Assembly (NCBI GenBank): GCA_023410475.1
Contig: JAEYPS010000025.1
Coordinates: 124,001-188,000 of the forward strand
From: Bacillota bacterium
GTDB taxonomy: Bacteria; Bacillota; Clostridia; Christensenellales; SZUA-584
Direction of reading: 5' to 3'
Length of the DNA stretch: 64,000 nt
Shown here piece after piece: positions 27,544 to 34,844 of the stretch. Under the pieces are notes generated by a model. It had not been told where the DNA came from. It saw nothing but the letters and a program-made list of their open reading frames with translations, and searched no databases. Made by a program: the position numbers and the translations under genes. Within the stretch, counting starts at the first letter, position 1. Every line of letters begins with the position of its first letter.

Positions 27544-28983
27544 TCAAGCCGGGCAGGTATCTTCGAACGTTACGGCTGTTTTATTCTTGATAACAACGAC
27601 TCTGTCCGCAACATTTCGTATAAACTCCCTGTCGTGCGATACGAAAAGCACAGCGCCAGGATACGCGCAGAGCACATGCTCAAGCGCTACGCGCGACTCG
27701 ATATCAAGATAATTCGTAGGCTCGTCGAGCACAAGCAAGTTAAAATCGCTCAGTATTATTTTCGCCAAGGCAAGCTTTATCCTCTCGCCGCCGCTTATCA
27801 CGCGGGCCTTTTTGTTTACATCTGCGCTGGAGAAAAGCAGCCTCGCAAGAATCGTTCTTGTGAACTGCTGACCGTACGCCGAAGCAGAAAGCGCGTTTTC
27901 GAGAACGCTTTTATCATCGTCAACGCCGCTCATGTCCTGGCGGAAGTAGCCTATTTTGAGACTGCGGCATGCCTCAATACCGTTCTCTTTGGATGCTATC
28001 ATATCGAGCAGTGTCGTCTTGCCGGAGCCGTTTGGGCCCGTGAGCGCTGTCTTTTTATTGTTTGGCACTATAAAGCTGCAATGCTCAAGCACGCTTCTTC
28101 TATCAAAAGCCTTCGATGCGTCGTTTACCGTTATCAGCACAGGGCTTCGCACCGCGCCGGGCAGAATGTCAAACGTTATCTCTCTTTGCTCCCAGGGCTT
28201 CTCCACTTTTTCAAGCTGCTCGAGCCGCGAAAGCGCTGCCTTTGCGCTGCGGTCGAGTTTTCCCTTCGCCCCCTGCCCGCCCATCTTATGAAGCCTTGCC
28301 TCCGAATTGCCCATCCTCTTCGGAGGCCTTTTGATACCGGATGACTTTCGGGCTATTTCAGCCGCGGCTCTTTTAAGCCTGTCGCGCTCCGAGATATACT
28401 GCTCATACTGCGCCTTATCTGAAATGCTCTCCAGCTCTTTCTGGACGAGGTATTCCTCATACCCGCAGCCGTACAGCCTGCACTTTCCCCTGTCTATCTC
28501 GAGCACCTTGTTGCAGAGCGCCTTTAGAAGCGCTCTGTCGTGAGATACTATGACGAGTCCGCCTTTGAACGTGAGAAGCAGCTCCTCGAGACAGCTTATG
28601 CCATTGATATCGAGATTTGTTGTTGGCTCGTCGGCAAGCAGTATGTCAGCCGGGCAGGAAAACGCTCTCGCTATCCGTTCCTTTACCCTCTCTCCCCCGC
28701 TGTGCGCCTCGCAGGAAAGTCCAAGCCTTCCGGCGATGCGGATGTCGGTTTCTCCTTCTTGTTCATCTTCCGTCTGCGTTATCATGGCGACGCTTCCCTT
28801 TACCGTAATGCGCCCTGTGTCCGGCTCCTCGTCGCGCGCTATCATCCTTAACAGCGTAGTTTTTCCCGAGCCGTTCCTTCCCGTTAAGGCAAGCCTGTCT
28901 CCGCTGTACAGCGACAGGCCCGAAAGCTCGAGTATCTTTCTTTCTCCGTAGTATTTTACTAAATCCTTTATTTCAAGCAACAA
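27544..28983 (-). CDS. ABC-F ATPase, probable ribosome-protection type
   Basis: The 479-residue protein has two ABC domains without membrane segments: Walker A GRNGSGKTT (about 36) and GPNGSGKTT (about 320), signatures HSGGERVK and ISGGERIK, and Walker B ILLADEPTTNLD and LLVLDEPTNYLD. The linker (about 185-265) is basic and contains RPPKRMGNSEARLHKMGG, a form seen in antibiotic-resistance ABC-F proteins of the Vga/VmlR/CplR type. This suggests displacement of PLS-type drugs from the ribosome, but the spectrum cannot be read from sequence. The start is TTG at 28983 after AAGGAGTGG. Confidence 0.85.
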   Translation of the reverse strand: MLLEIKDLVKYYGERKILELSGLSLYSGDRLALTGRNGSGKTTLLRMIARDEEPDTGRITVKGSVAMITQTEDEQEGETDIRIAGRLGLSCEAHSGGERVKERIARAFSCPADILLADEPTTNLDINGISCLEELLLTFKGGLVIVSHDRALLKALCNKVLEIDRGKCRLYGCGYEEYLVQKELESISDKAQYEQYISERDRLKRAAAEIARKSSGIKRPPKRMGNSEARLHKMGGQGAKGKLDRSAKAALSRLEQLEKVEKPWEQREITFDILPGAVRSPVLITVNDASKAFDRRSVLEHCSFIVPNNKKTALTGPNGSGKTTLLDMIASKENGIEACRSLKIGYFRQDMSGVDDDKSVLENALSASAYGQQFTRTILARLLFSSADVNKKARVISGGERIKLALAKIILSDFNLLVLDEPTNYLDIESRVALEHVLCAYPGAVLFVSHDREFIRNVADRVVVIKNKTAVTFEDTCPA

Positions 28984-28992
28984 AAAAATCCA

Positions 28993-29004
28993 CTCCTTTT
29001 GGAG
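28993..29004 (-). promoter_or_regulatory. Small hairpin over the ABC-F ribosome binding site
   Basis: In the minus-strand RNA, CTCC-AAAA-GGAG forms a 4-bp GC-rich hairpin whose 3' arm is the core of the AAGGAG ribosome site. Resistance ABC-F genes are often controlled by drug-responsive leaders that expose the ribosome site. No leader peptide or terminator was identified here, so regulation by this hairpin is a guess. Confidence 0.35.
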
Positions 29005-29187
29005 AGGACCACCGCAGCAAAACGCTTATATGCGCAGCTTTCCCGATTTAACATATTCAAAAGGTACAGTAATCCTCAGCCGGTCTAAAAGGCTATAATT
29101 CAAATGTGGGACTACTGTAATTTCATCTGTCTGTGCAGCTCCTTTATTATTAATGCAATAATAAAATACTACACCAGGTCGCTTTCG

Positions 29188-30075
29188 TCAAGTGACCGCT
29201 GTATGTAATATCTCGTCCAGAGCGGGGCTGTTTTCACTCGGGCGGAGCAGTTTTTCAAACAGGTCCCCGTTTTGCGCGAGGCGCTCTGCGGCGTTTTTAA
29301 GGTTGAAGCTGCACGGCTCTGCCCCGGCTTTGAGCTCTTCCCAAGTAACGGGCATGGATACCGAGCCGCAGGATTTTGCCCGCGGAGAGTATACGGATAT
29401 AATGTTCTTGCCGCGCCACATCTGCAGGTAATCGAAATAGAGCTTGCGCCCCCGTTTGTTGACCTGCCTCTCGATAGTCATAAGCTCAGGGTGTTTGCCC
29501 GCGAAATATTTCCCAAAAAATTCGTTAATGCTCCTACCCTGCTCGAACGTGAGCTTTCCCGTCGGTATGTATATCTGAAGCCCTGACGCCCCCGATGTTT
29601 TGACGAGACTCTCTATGCCAAGCTCCTCTAGCGTTTCATGCACGCGAAGTGCGCACTCCGCCGCGTCGGCAAACGTCTGCCCCTCGGAGGGGTCAAGGTC
29701 GAACACGAGCGAATAGAGCATGCCGTCGGTAAACCTGCAAAACGGGGTATGAAACTCCATCACGGCGAGGTTGCCGAGCCACAGAAGCGTCGGCAGATTG
29801 TTAAGGTTTATAAACGTGTCTCCCTCTATATCAACTATGTTTACAAACTCAGGAGGCTTTGCGGGTGGCCGTTTCTGGTAGAAAGACTTGTCCCCTACCC
29901 CGTGAGGATAGCGTATGGACGTCAGCGCCCTGTCCGTCGTATGGGGAAGCATATACGGCGCCATCTCGGCGAGCGCCTTTAGGTAGTCAATCTTTCGTAT
30001 GCCCGTGTCCGGCCACAGCGGTTTTTCGGGGTTGCTTATCGAGATATTATAGCCGTCGACCTCAATTTCGCTCAC
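29188..30075 (-). CDS. NHEJ primase-polymerase (LigD polymerase domain, stand-alone)
   Basis: The 295-residue protein matches the LigD polymerase (PolDom) family: SNPEKPLWPDTGIRKIDYL at the N-terminus, FVNIVDIEGD, LVFDLDPSEGQTF with the catalytic Asp pair (about 125), KTSGASGLQIYIP, and YFDYLQMWRGKNIISVYSPR. It adds NTPs or dNTPs at broken ends during non-homologous end joining. I chose the GTG at 30075, which has GGAGGAG eight bases upstream and overlaps the ligase gene by 14 bases. It is the last gene of a Ku-ligase-polymerase operon. Confidence 0.92.
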   Translation of the reverse strand: MSEIEVDGYNISISNPEKPLWPDTGIRKIDYLKALAEMAPYMLPHTTDRALTSIRYPHGVGDKSFYQKRPPAKPPEFVNIVDIEGDTFINLNNLPTLLWLGNLAVMEFHTPFCRFTDGMLYSLVFDLDPSEGQTFADAAECALRVHETLEELGIESLVKTSGASGLQIYIPTGKLTFEQGRSINEFFGKYFAGKHPELMTIERQVNKRGRKLYFDYLQMWRGKNIISVYSPRAKSCGSVSMPVTWEELKAGAEPCSFNLKNAAERLAQNGDLFEKLLRPSENSPALDEILHTAVT

Positions 30076-30982
30076 AGCTCTGCTCCTCCCCCGTCGCCTC
30101 AGCCGCGTCTTTGTTGCTGAACCCAAGAAGCACGGGATGGCGCAGCGTCATGTGGTCCGTCCATTCGGCAAATCTCACCCAGCAGGTAAGGCGAGGGTTT
30201 ACCCATACTACATCTTTCTGTTCGTCTGTTTTTTCGCTTTCCATATACTCTTTTAGCTGCGCCCAGTCGCTCTGGTTGAGCCCCGAAGAGACAGCGCCCA
30301 CGCCGATTAGTTCGCCGCCTCGGTATACCCCCAGCGCCAGCGAAGCCGGAAGCGAGTTTTTAAGATGTATGCCCGTAACGACGCACAGCAGCTTTTTCAG
30401 CACCTTTGTCTTGAACCAGTCGCCGTGCCTCTTGCCCGCTGTATATCTGCTGTCGAGCCTTTTAGAGACTATGCCCTCCATATTTTTCTTCCTCATCAGC
30501 TCAAAAAGCGCCTCGCCGTTCTCAAAGCTGTCGGTAAGCGCCGCGGTCGGAGTCCCTTTGAAGTGTTTGCGCAATATTCGCTGCCTGTCGGAAAGCGGAT
30601 TGCCCCGCAGGTCTTCACCGTTAAGAAACAGTATATCAAAAATTATATATCTTGCCGGATACTGCTCCGAGGCGCGTTTTATTGCTGCCTCGCTTTTCGT
30701 CAGGCTGCGCCTCAAGACATTATAGAACGACGGCCCGCTGTCCGCGAACACCACGATTTCTCCGTCGAGAACCGCCTGCTTTGCGCCGAGCTGGGCGGGC
30801 AGCGTAAGAAGCTCGGGGAACGCAGCTGTGCATATCCCGCCTTTTTTAGTATAAAGTGTTATACCGCCGTTTTGCAATACCGAGACGCCCCGTATGCCGT
30901 CCCATTTTATCTGATGGATGAACCCTTCGCCGGTTGTGACATCAGGTACGCTTACGGGCTCCATGCACCTTATTATACTCAT
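30062..30982 (-). CDS. ATP-dependent DNA ligase for NHEJ (LigD ligase domain, stand-alone)
   Basis: The 306-residue ligase has the nucleotidyltransferase motif I QIKWDGIRG (adenylated Lys near 29), DGEIVVF (motif III), EGIVSKRL (motif IV), WFKTKV (motif V) and a C-terminal OB domain. It is as short as the ligase module of LigD and has no polymerase or phosphoesterase domain attached. It seals double-strand breaks held by Ku. Seven bases separate it from the Ku gene. Confidence 0.93.
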   Translation of the reverse strand: MSIIRCMEPVSVPDVTTGEGFIHQIKWDGIRGVSVLQNGGITLYTKKGGICTAAFPELLTLPAQLGAKQAVLDGEIVVFADSGPSFYNVLRRSLTKSEAAIKRASEQYPARYIIFDILFLNGEDLRGNPLSDRQRILRKHFKGTPTAALTDSFENGEALFELMRKKNMEGIVSKRLDSRYTAGKRHGDWFKTKVLKKLLCVVTGIHLKNSLPASLALGVYRGGELIGVGAVSSGLNQSDWAQLKEYMESEKTDEQKDVVWVNPRLTCWVRFAEWTDHMTLRHPVLLGFSNKDAAEATGEEQSCERN

Positions 30983-30989
30983 ACCGCAA

Positions 30990-31832
30990 TCAGGCTCTCC
31001 TGCGCGCGGGCGATTTTACGCGGGCGGGCGTCTTTTCACTTTCAGGGGCGTCTTTCTTCGTCTTCTCTATGCTCGCTTTAAGCGCTTCCATAAGGTCTAT
31101 TACGTTGCTCTCGGGGGCCTCGGGCTGCGCGACGACTTCCCTTCCTGCAATCTTTGCCTCGATCACGGCGCGCAGAGCCTCCCTGTACTCGTCCGTATAT
31201 TTCGACGCGTCGAACTTCTCCGTAAGGTTGTCTATAAGCTGCTTTGCGATGTCCATCTCCCGCGCGTCCGCTTTCAGCTCTCCGGGCAGCGCGGGCACCT
31301 CTGAAACGGGGCGTATCTCGTCAGGATAGAATATGGTTTCAAGCACCATAGCGCCGCCGTATACGCGCAGAACGCAAAGCGTCTGCTTGTTTCTTATCGT
31401 CACCTTGGCAACGGCGATCCTGCCCGACTCGTTCATGGCGTCGCGCAGCAGCGCGTACGCTTTCGCGCTTGCCGTTATCTCGGGCTGAGGAGCGAGGTAA
31501 TACGTTTTGTCAAAGTAGATCGGGTCTATTTCCGTAAGGTTTACAAAGTCTACGATCTCTATCGTCCTCGCCTGCACCTCGGACTTCGCTGATTCTATAT
31601 CTTCGTCTGTTATGATCACGAACTTTCCCGGCTCATACTCAAAGCCCTTTACGATATCGTCGGGAGACACCTCTTCGTTGCATAAAGGACACGTCTTTTT
31701 GTATTTGATGGGCGTGTGGCATTTCTTGTGCAGCGAGCGGAATCTTACGTCCTTCTCCTCGGTAGCGGTAAACATCTTTATAGGTATGTTGACCAGACCG
31801 AAGCTTATCGCCCCTTTGAACATCGTCTGCAT
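30990..31832 (-). CDS. ku: Ku protein of bacterial NHEJ
   Basis: The 280-residue protein starts MQTMFKGAISFGLVNIPIKM and contains RFRSLHKKC with a Cys-rich KKTCPLCNEEV segment, YYLAPQPEITASAKAYALLRDAM, and PDEIRPVSEVP. It ends in a Lys/Arg/Ala-rich tail that may bind DNA or the ligase. Ku homodimers thread onto DNA ends and recruit LigD. I chose the ATG at 31832 because GGGGAGGAA sits just upstream; the frame extends 14 codons further but lacks similarity. It is the first gene of the NHEJ operon. Confidence 0.95.
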   Translation of the reverse strand: MQTMFKGAISFGLVNIPIKMFTATEEKDVRFRSLHKKCHTPIKYKKTCPLCNEEVSPDDIVKGFEYEPGKFVIITDEDIESAKSEVQARTIEIVDFVNLTEIDPIYFDKTYYLAPQPEITASAKAYALLRDAMNESGRIAVAKVTIRNKQTLCVLRVYGGAMVLETIFYPDEIRPVSEVPALPGELKADAREMDIAKQLIDNLTEKFDASKYTDEYREALRAVIEAKIAGREVVAQPEAPESNVIDLMEALKASIEKTKKDAPESEKTPARVKSPARRRA

Positions 31833-31973
31833 AAGCGTTCCTCCCCTATGTTTTATAGTTTTTATCTTCTCCAAACGTGTTTAAGCTATGCCGCACCGGT
31901 AAATGTAACGATAAGAAATAATGGAACCATTTTGATTAATCAGCGTCTTAATGATGAAAAGGAGATGAAAACT

Positions 31974-32363
31974 ATGAAGAAGATGATCTGCATTACGGTA
32001 GCCTTATTGCTCGCGTTTATCCTTTTAGGCTGCGCAGGCGTGTCCGCCAATAACAATTACGGCAAGGATGACAGGGATATAATAGCGCACGCCGGCAAGA
32101 CGTTCACGATAACGCTTGAGGAAAACCCCTCAACCGGCTATGCCTGGACAGTGGACATAAGCGACAAGACCGTTGTGTCTCTTGAGAACGAGGAATACAG
32201 GCAAGAGCCCGGCAGCGAAGACATCGCGGGCGCGGGCGGCTTGAAAGTGTTGACGTTCAAGGGGCTCAAAAAAGGAACAGCCGCAATTACGCTTGTTTAT
32301 GAGCGCGGCTTTGAGGAAGGCTCGGCAACAGATACTCTTATATACAACATAACAGTCAAATAA
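31974..32363 (+). CDS. Lipoprotein with chagasin-type (I42) protease-inhibitor domain
   Basis: The 129-residue protein has a lipoprotein signal with lipobox LLGCAG (Cys about 19) and an inhibitor I42 domain: GKTFTITLEENPSTGYAW (the NPSTGY loop), a Gly-rich GAGG loop, and LVYERGFE in the third-loop position. Chagasin-like proteins inhibit papain-family cysteine proteases. It would act at the outer face of the membrane. The ATG at 31974 has AAGGAG eight bases upstream. A terminator follows. Confidence 0.85.
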   Translation: MKKMICITVALLLAFILLGCAGVSANNNYGKDDRDIIAHAGKTFTITLEENPSTGYAWTVDISDKTVVSLENEEYRQEPGSEDIAGAGGLKVLTFKGLKKGTAAITLVYERGFEEGSATDTLIYNITVK

Positions 32364-32380
32364 AATAAAATTGGTGTCAA

Positions 32381-32409
32381 CGTCCGCGGTATATCGCGGG
32401 CGTTTTTTT
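32381..32409 (+). terminator. Terminator of the chagasin-like lipoprotein gene
   Basis: CGTCCGCG (32381-32388) pairs with CGCGGGCG (32395-32402), with one wobble, and is followed by seven T. Confidence 0.8.
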
Positions 32410-32492
32410 ATGAAACAAGAGCTTTTCACATAAGCGGTTTACAGAATATGCTCAAGGCTGACTGAATATGCTTTATACGTGGGGTGATGAAT

Positions 32493-33158
32493 ATGGAATT
32501 TGGCGCGGTGCGGGTAAAAACGAGGACGCTCGCCGCGGACATGTACTATAAAAACGCTCTCGTATTAAAGTATACTATCAATTATCCGTGGTTTGAGTCG
32601 CCCGTATTTAAGATGACAAAGATAAACGAGCATTACGCCGCGAAGGCTATAGCATACCAGCAGTACTGCGAAACGAGCCTTTATCAGTCTGCCGCCGAAG
32701 AATACGATATTTCGGTAACAAACGAATACCCTGTAAGAATGTTTGAATCAGTTGTAAATTATAACGTCACATACAACAGGGACTGCACGCTCAGCCTCTA
32801 TTTTGACCGCTACGAATATACCGGAGGCGCTCACGGCATGACTGTACGGTATTCCGACACGTGGAACCTTCAGGACGGCCGCAGAATAGAGCTGGGTGAA
32901 ATATATCCCGCATACGCGTCTGAAATCACCGACATAATAATTGCTGAAATAGCGACAAAGATGCATAGCGGCGAGGGCTGGTATTTTGAAGATTACGAAA
33001 AGAATGTGGCCGAATATTTCAATCCGCAGCACTTCTACCTCAAAAGCGCCGGTCTCGTTGTTTATTTCCAGCTTTACGAGATAGCGCCTTATGCCAGCGG
33101 CATACCCGAGTTTATGATACCTTATTCAGACAGTGTAAAGCGCCCCCGTTGCTATTGA
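32493..33158 (+). CDS. DUF3298-type protein (RsiV-like C-terminal fold)
   Basis: The 221-residue protein matches DUF4163/DUF3298: YTINYPWFESP, a YNVTYNRDCTLSLYFDRYEYTGGAHG core, WNLQDGRRIELGEIYP, and FYLKSAGLVVYFQLYEIAPYASGIPEF. The same fold occurs in the lysozyme-sensing part of RsiV, but there is no signal peptide or transmembrane anchor here, so localisation is unclear. The ATG at 32493 has GGGGTGA upstream. The 3' end overlaps the convergent gene by seven bases. Confidence 0.8.
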   Translation: MEFGAVRVKTRTLAADMYYKNALVLKYTINYPWFESPVFKMTKINEHYAAKAIAYQQYCETSLYQSAAEEYDISVTNEYPVRMFESVVNYNVTYNRDCTLSLYFDRYEYTGGAHGMTVRYSDTWNLQDGRRIELGEIYPAYASEITDIIIAEIATKMHSGEGWYFEDYEKNVAEYFNPQHFYLKSAGLVVYFQLYEIAPYASGIPEFMIPYSDSVKRPRCY

Positions 33159-34078
33159 TCTGGCAATCGGCACGATACAAGAGGCTCTAGCCTGCTTAAG
33201 AACTTGCCTACCGACTGCCCGCTCAAAGTCTCGTTTCCGCTGATTATGCGACTTACGCTCCACTCTTCGGTGTGCTCCACTGCCTCGCCCGGGGCAAGGA
33301 ATTTTAGCGGAGACAGCGTCTGCATCTCGGTCATGTAATCGCATGTATACGTCTCATAAGAGACATTGTTGTCGGGATACCTCTCGCCTTCGATATGGCG
33401 GTATCTTTTGATGAAAATATCCTGGCCGTTTACATACGCCGCCCACCCGCATGAATTGCTTACGCCTATTTTAAAGGGCCTCTTTACGGCGCTGTCGTGC
33501 GCGAGTATGATATGGTCCTTTAGCCATTTAACCCTGCTGTCGCTCATGTCGGTGTAGGGCCAGACGGAAATGCTGCGGTTATGCAGAAGCCCCGTATCAG
33601 GCGCAGGAAACGGTATTATCTCTATACCGCCGGGCGCCATCACAGAGAGCGCCCAAGCCGCGAGTTCCACCGGACAGCCGTTCCTGTTCGTTATCCTGTG
33701 CACTACTTTAACCCTGCTGCCCGAAACGCTCAGCGTTATCTCTTTCTCGATATTCGCCCATTCGTCAAGCGGCTGTTTTATAGTAACTGATTCTTTGTCC
33801 GCCTCGTAGGATACGGGTTTGTCGTCCGGATAATATGTCTTTGGCATCTCCTCGGGGCTCGCCCAGAGCCTGTGCCCTGCGTATACTGACCACTGACCAT
33901 CACCCGCCGGCACCTTTACATTAGGCGCAAGACAGAAAACATTGCTGCCGCCCGCCGCGCTAAAATGCAGTATCCTTATCCCGAACTCAAGCGCGGCCAC
34001 GATTTCTACATCGCCGTTCGTGATCTTAAGGCACTTTCCGAACTCTGCGTATACTTCTTTTTTTATTTTGATACTCAT
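33152..34078 (-). CDS. Galactose-mutarotase-fold protein, DUF4380-like
   Basis: The 308-residue protein has a beta-rich supersandwich pattern with DVEIVAALEFGIRILHF, YAGHRLWASPEEMPKTYYPDD, IEKEITLSVSGSRVKVVHRITNRN, ELAAWALSVMAPGG, and a C-terminal FLAPGEAVEHTEEW. It resembles aldose-epimerase-like proteins that bind sugars. No catalytic activity can be claimed. The ATG at 34078 has GTGAGG upstream. Confidence 0.7.
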   Translation of the reverse strand: MSIKIKKEVYAEFGKCLKITNGDVEIVAALEFGIRILHFSAAGGSNVFCLAPNVKVPAGDGQWSVYAGHRLWASPEEMPKTYYPDDKPVSYEADKESVTIKQPLDEWANIEKEITLSVSGSRVKVVHRITNRNGCPVELAAWALSVMAPGGIEIIPFPAPDTGLLHNRSISVWPYTDMSDSRVKWLKDHIILAHDSAVKRPFKIGVSNSCGWAAYVNGQDIFIKRYRHIEGERYPDNNVSYETYTCDYMTEMQTLSPLKFLAPGEAVEHTEEWSVSRIISGNETLSGQSVGKFLSRLEPLVSCRLPDQ

Positions 34079-34165
34079 GTTCAACCTCACGTGATTTGAT
34101 TATATGCTGTAATTTGTGGAGAGTACTGATAAATTATAGCAAAACACAATAAACAAGTAAAGGTA

Positions 34166-34195
34166 TTGACATTTTGCGCGGCGCTGATTTATCCT
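34166..34195 (+). promoter_or_regulatory. Promoter of the HDIG protein gene
   Basis: TTGACA (34166-34171) and TATCCT (34190-34195) are spaced by 18 bases, about 30 bases upstream of the start. Confidence 0.5.
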
Positions 34196-34226
34196 TTTGG
34201 TAACTTAAAGGAGAGGAACTGATAAT

Positions 34227-34802
34227 ATGAGCTTCATACCGGACAGGCAATACGCGCTAAGCCTCTTAAAAGAGTATGTCCATTCGGCTGGCATGCTGCG
34301 CCACGCGTACGCGGTCGAGGCGGTGATGCGTCATTTCGCGGCGTTCTTCGGCGAAGACGCTGAAAAATGGGGCGTCGTCGGGCTGCTTCACGATATCGAC
34401 TACGAGATGTACCCTGAGGAGCACTGCGCAAAGGCAAGAGAGATACTGAGCGCGAAGGGTTTACCCGAAGAATACATCCGCGCGGTGCAGAGCCACGGAT
34501 ATAAGTTCGTTAACGACATTAAACCACAAAGCACGATGGAAAAAGTGTTGTTCACGATCGACGAGCTTACGGGGCTCATAGCGGCATGCGCGCTGCTGCG
34601 CCCCAGCAAGAGCGTGCTCGACCTTGAGGTCAGCTCGGTAAAAAAGAAGTGGAGCCAAAAGGCGTTCGCGGCGGGCGTTAACCGCGAAACTATTGAAGAA
34701 GGCGCCGCCATGCTCGGCATGGAGCTCGGCGATATTATCGGGCATACGATAGAAGGCATGAGAGCAGCCGCGGAAGAAACAGGGCTCAAGGGCAATCTGT
34801 AA
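34227..34802 (+). CDS. HDIG-domain hydrolase
   Basis: The 191-residue protein has an HD core: MLRHAYAVEAVMRHFA (first His about 25), GLLHDIDYEMYPEEHCAKAREIL with the HD pair near 54, and VQSHGYKF followed by TIDELTGLIAACALLRPSK. This HDIG variant is common in Clostridia as a stand-alone protein. The substrate is unknown. GGAGAGGAACTGA precedes the ATG. It is monocistronic. Confidence 0.82.
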   Translation: MSFIPDRQYALSLLKEYVHSAGMLRHAYAVEAVMRHFAAFFGEDAEKWGVVGLLHDIDYEMYPEEHCAKAREILSAKGLPEEYIRAVQSHGYKFVNDIKPQSTMEKVLFTIDELTGLIAACALLRPSKSVLDLEVSSVKKKWSQKAFAAGVNRETIEEGAAMLGMELGDIIGHTIEGMRAAAEETGLKGNL

Positions 34803-34844
34803 GACTGCCTTTAAGCCCCGCTGATTTATTACTTTTTCGTTTTC

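Noticed and set aside
31833..31874. N-terminal extension of Ku
   Set aside because: Ku proteins begin at the MQTMFKGAISFG segment, which has a strong ribosome site directly upstream.
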